From Bacteroidales bacterium (lineage in GTDB: Bacteria > Bacteroidota > Bacteroidia > Bacteroidales > VadinHA17): a DNA stretch of 7,778 nt. The notes under the pieces were generated by a model. It saw only the letters and a list, made by a program, of their open reading frames with translations, ran no database searches and had not been told where the DNA came from. Positions 7,060 to 7,778 of this stretch are shown piece by piece. The DNA lies in contig JAITVX010000148.1 in assembly GCA_031285575.1 (NCBI GenBank), positions 1 to 7,778 of the forward strand. Reading direction: 5' to 3'. Within the stretch, counting starts at the first letter, position 1, and each line of letters starts with the position of its first letter. Made by a program: the position numbers and the translations under genes.

Positions 7060-7067
7060 CAAAAGTA
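7060..7067 (-). promoter_or_regulatory. Likely -7 box of the TPR gene
   Basis: The minus strand reads TACTTTTG, an exact TAnnTTTG match ending 18 bases before the ATG at 7042, which implies a leader of only about 10 bases. No TTTG -33 element is visible upstream. Position and the upstream terminator at 7177-7216 support a separate transcription unit. The remaining bases 7068-7176 show only AT-rich sequence with no gene. Confidence 0.42.
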
Positions 7068-7176
7068 ATATTATTTTTTATAATGTTCGGCAGTGCGATG
7101 ATACAGTTATGAACAATATATGATTTTATGCCGCTTATGCAACCGGAAATCTGGTGCTCATCGGCACGTGTAAAGT

Positions 7177-7216
7177 AAAAAAAAAGACGCCCGCTTCAGA
7201 AGCGGGCGTCTTTTTT
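7177..7216 (-). terminator. Strong intrinsic terminator, potentially bidirectional
   Basis: A perfect 10-bp GC-rich stem, GACGCCCGCT (7186-7195) with AGCGGGCGTC (7201-7210), encloses a 5-base loop that can close further. It is flanked by A9 (7177-7185) and T6 (7211-7216), which read as U-runs on the minus and plus strand respectively. It starts 20 bases after the stop of the minus-strand lipoprotein gene and so ends that transcript. It separates that unit from the TPR gene. Confidence 0.92.
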
Positions 7217-7230
7217 CTGAAGGTTGAATA

Positions 7231-7536
7231 TTATTCCTCGTTGAGATTCATGGACGACAAACTGCATTTTGCCGCTGCTGCTGCAAAGTCGGCCTGAACT
7301 GCCGGGTCTTTGAACTGTCCGGTTGTCATATCCATGTCGTTCGCATATTTTGCAATGACACCGAGCGAACATGCAAGGAGTTCTTCTCCCTGTTTCGATG
7401 CGCAGTCGCACATTGCGTTTCCTGCCTGCGTTCCTACTGAAACTTCTTTGTCTTTCTTGCATGCCGAAAACAGAAGAACGGTTGCAAGCAATGTTGCGCC
7501 AGATACTTTTCCGGCTTTTCTGATAAATGTTTTCAT
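7231..7536 (-). CDS. Small cysteine-containing lipoprotein
   Basis: A 101-residue putative lipoprotein. The N-terminus has basic residues (Lys2, Arg6, Lys7, Lys10), a hydrophobic core and a lipobox LFSA-Cys26, predicting cleavage by signal peptidase II and a mature protein of about 76 residues. The mature start CKKDKE is mixed in charge and only loosely resembles acidic surface-export signals known in some Bacteroidota, so inner-leaflet or surface location is open. Four further cysteines (Cys43-x-Cys45, Cys56, Cys91) could form two disulfides or hold a metal. The rest looks helical with an alanine-rich segment (residues 85-89). I do not recognise a named family, though small Bacteroidota proteins with a CDC motif of this kind seem familiar. 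It uses the ATG at 7536 after an A/T-rich leader. A strong terminator follows. It is transcribed away from the partial plus-strand frame at 7599. Confidence 0.85.
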   Translation of the reverse strand: MKTFIRKAGKVSGATLLATVLLFSACKKDKEVSVGTQAGNAMCDCASKQGEELLACSLGVIAKYANDMDMTTGQFKDPAVQADFAAAAAKCSLSSMNLNEE

Positions 7537-7591
7537 TTCGATTAAAATTTAAAAATTAATTGTTTGTTTCGTGCTGTTATACGTAAAACGC

Positions 7592-7611
7592 TTACAAAAT
7601 GTTACAAAATG
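7592..7611. repeat. Tandem 10-bp direct repeat in divergent upstream region
   Basis: TTACAAAATG occurs twice head to tail (7592-7601 and 7602-7611), exact in all ten bases. It lies 56-75 bases upstream of the lipoprotein start and covers both possible starts of the plus-strand frame (ATG 7599, GTG 7611). A one-turn spacing suits two regulator contacts on one helix face, or it may be a local duplication. Read on the minus strand it gives two TTTTG elements, but no TAnnTTTG box lies at the right spacing. Confidence 0.55.
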
Positions 7612-7778
7612 TGAAAAAAAAATCAGTTTTGCTAACCCTTCCCGCATTTCTGCTCCCAGCCGCGTTGCAGGCGCATGAAAAACGGCTTTCACCAAACATC
7701 CGGGAATATTACCCGGATGTTTTTTTCAATATACGGCAACTCTTGCCGAAATTTGGCATGAGCAAAATTATCAGCGGC
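7599..7778 (+). CDS. Possible secreted protein, N-terminal fragment cut by window edge
   Basis: Sixty codons are open from ATG 7599 to the right edge; a GTG at 7611 would remove four residues. The first part resembles a signal peptidase I signal: three lysines (residues 6-8), a hydrophobic core (SVLLTLPAFLLPAAL) and ALQA before HEKRL, predicting cleavage after about residue 25. The rest begins HEKRLSPNIREYYPD and continues to the edge without a family I recognise. Support is the textbook signal-peptide layout, no stop in 180 bases and a sensible 62-base divergent spacing from the lipoprotein gene. Against it, codons 33-43 contain a perfect terminator-like hairpin with a T7 run, three of three arginines are CGG, unlike the AGG/AGA-rich argG, and no promoter box is evident. 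Either this is a real gene with an intragenic hairpin or a chance frame over non-coding DNA. Confidence 0.42.
   Translation, partial: MLQNVKKKSVLLTLPAFLLPAALQAHEKRLSPNIREYYPDVFFNIRQLLPKFGMSKIISG
7695..7726 (+). terminator. Terminator-like hairpin with T-run
   Basis: AACATCCGGG (7695-7704) pairs perfectly with CCCGGATGTT (7712-7721) around the 7-base loop AATATTA, and T7 runs from 7720 to 7726. This is a canonical plus-strand intrinsic terminator. On the minus strand the run is only three T, so it would be weak for a leftward gene entering from the right. No complete plus-strand gene precedes it, and it falls inside the open frame starting at 7599. It could end a short untranslated RNA, attenuate that frame, or serve a leftward neighbour beyond the window. 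Confidence 0.58.

Noticed and set aside
7734..7748. CGGCAA-CTC-TTGCCG mini hairpin near the right edge
   Set aside because: A 6-bp stem with no T-run, lying within a possible coding frame; too little context to assign a role.

Overview
The window looks like ordinary chromosome of a Bacteroidota (Bacteroidetes) bacterium with moderate GC. Genes lack convincing Shine-Dalgarno sites and are preceded by A/T-rich leaders. Two intergenic regions carry the TAnnTTTG -7 box of that phylum, and there is a Bacteroidota-style small lipoprotein. I see no phage, transposon, CRISPR array, tRNA or rRNA. The lineage call is inference from these signals, not from a database match.

Layout. (1) Positions 1-2484, plus strand: the 3' part of argG (argininosuccinate synthase, cut by the left edge) followed 6 bases later by complete argH (argininosuccinate lyase). 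Together they make the last two steps of arginine synthesis. (2) Positions 2487-4998, minus strand: nadB (L-aspartate oxidase, first step of de novo NAD synthesis) followed by a CPBP-family intramembrane protease, probably co-transcribed. This pair meets argH tail to tail with only 2 bases between stop codons. (3) Positions 4999-5644: a 646-base region without a confident gene. It holds a likely nadB promoter, four tandem 21-bp repeats, an inverted repeat, further possible promoter boxes and a possible small membrane-protein gene on the plus strand. (4) Positions 5645-7042, minus: a cytoplasmic protein built almost wholly of about twelve TPR repeats. (5) Positions 7177-7536, minus: a small cysteine-containing lipoprotein followed by a strong intrinsic terminator. 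(6) Positions 7599-7778, plus: the start of a possible secreted protein that runs off the right edge. A perfect terminator-like hairpin lies inside its reading frame, so either the gene or the terminator reading needs explaining.

How the genes connect. ArgG and NadB both consume L-aspartate. ArgH releases fumarate, which NadB enzymes can use as electron acceptor in place of oxygen. The two pairs nevertheless sit on opposite strands, and nothing in the sequence shows joint control. The TPR protein and the lipoprotein are separate transcription units of unknown role. No clearly novel multi-gene system is visible. The most interesting parts are the non-coding structure upstream of nadB and the conflict between open frame and hairpin at the right edge.
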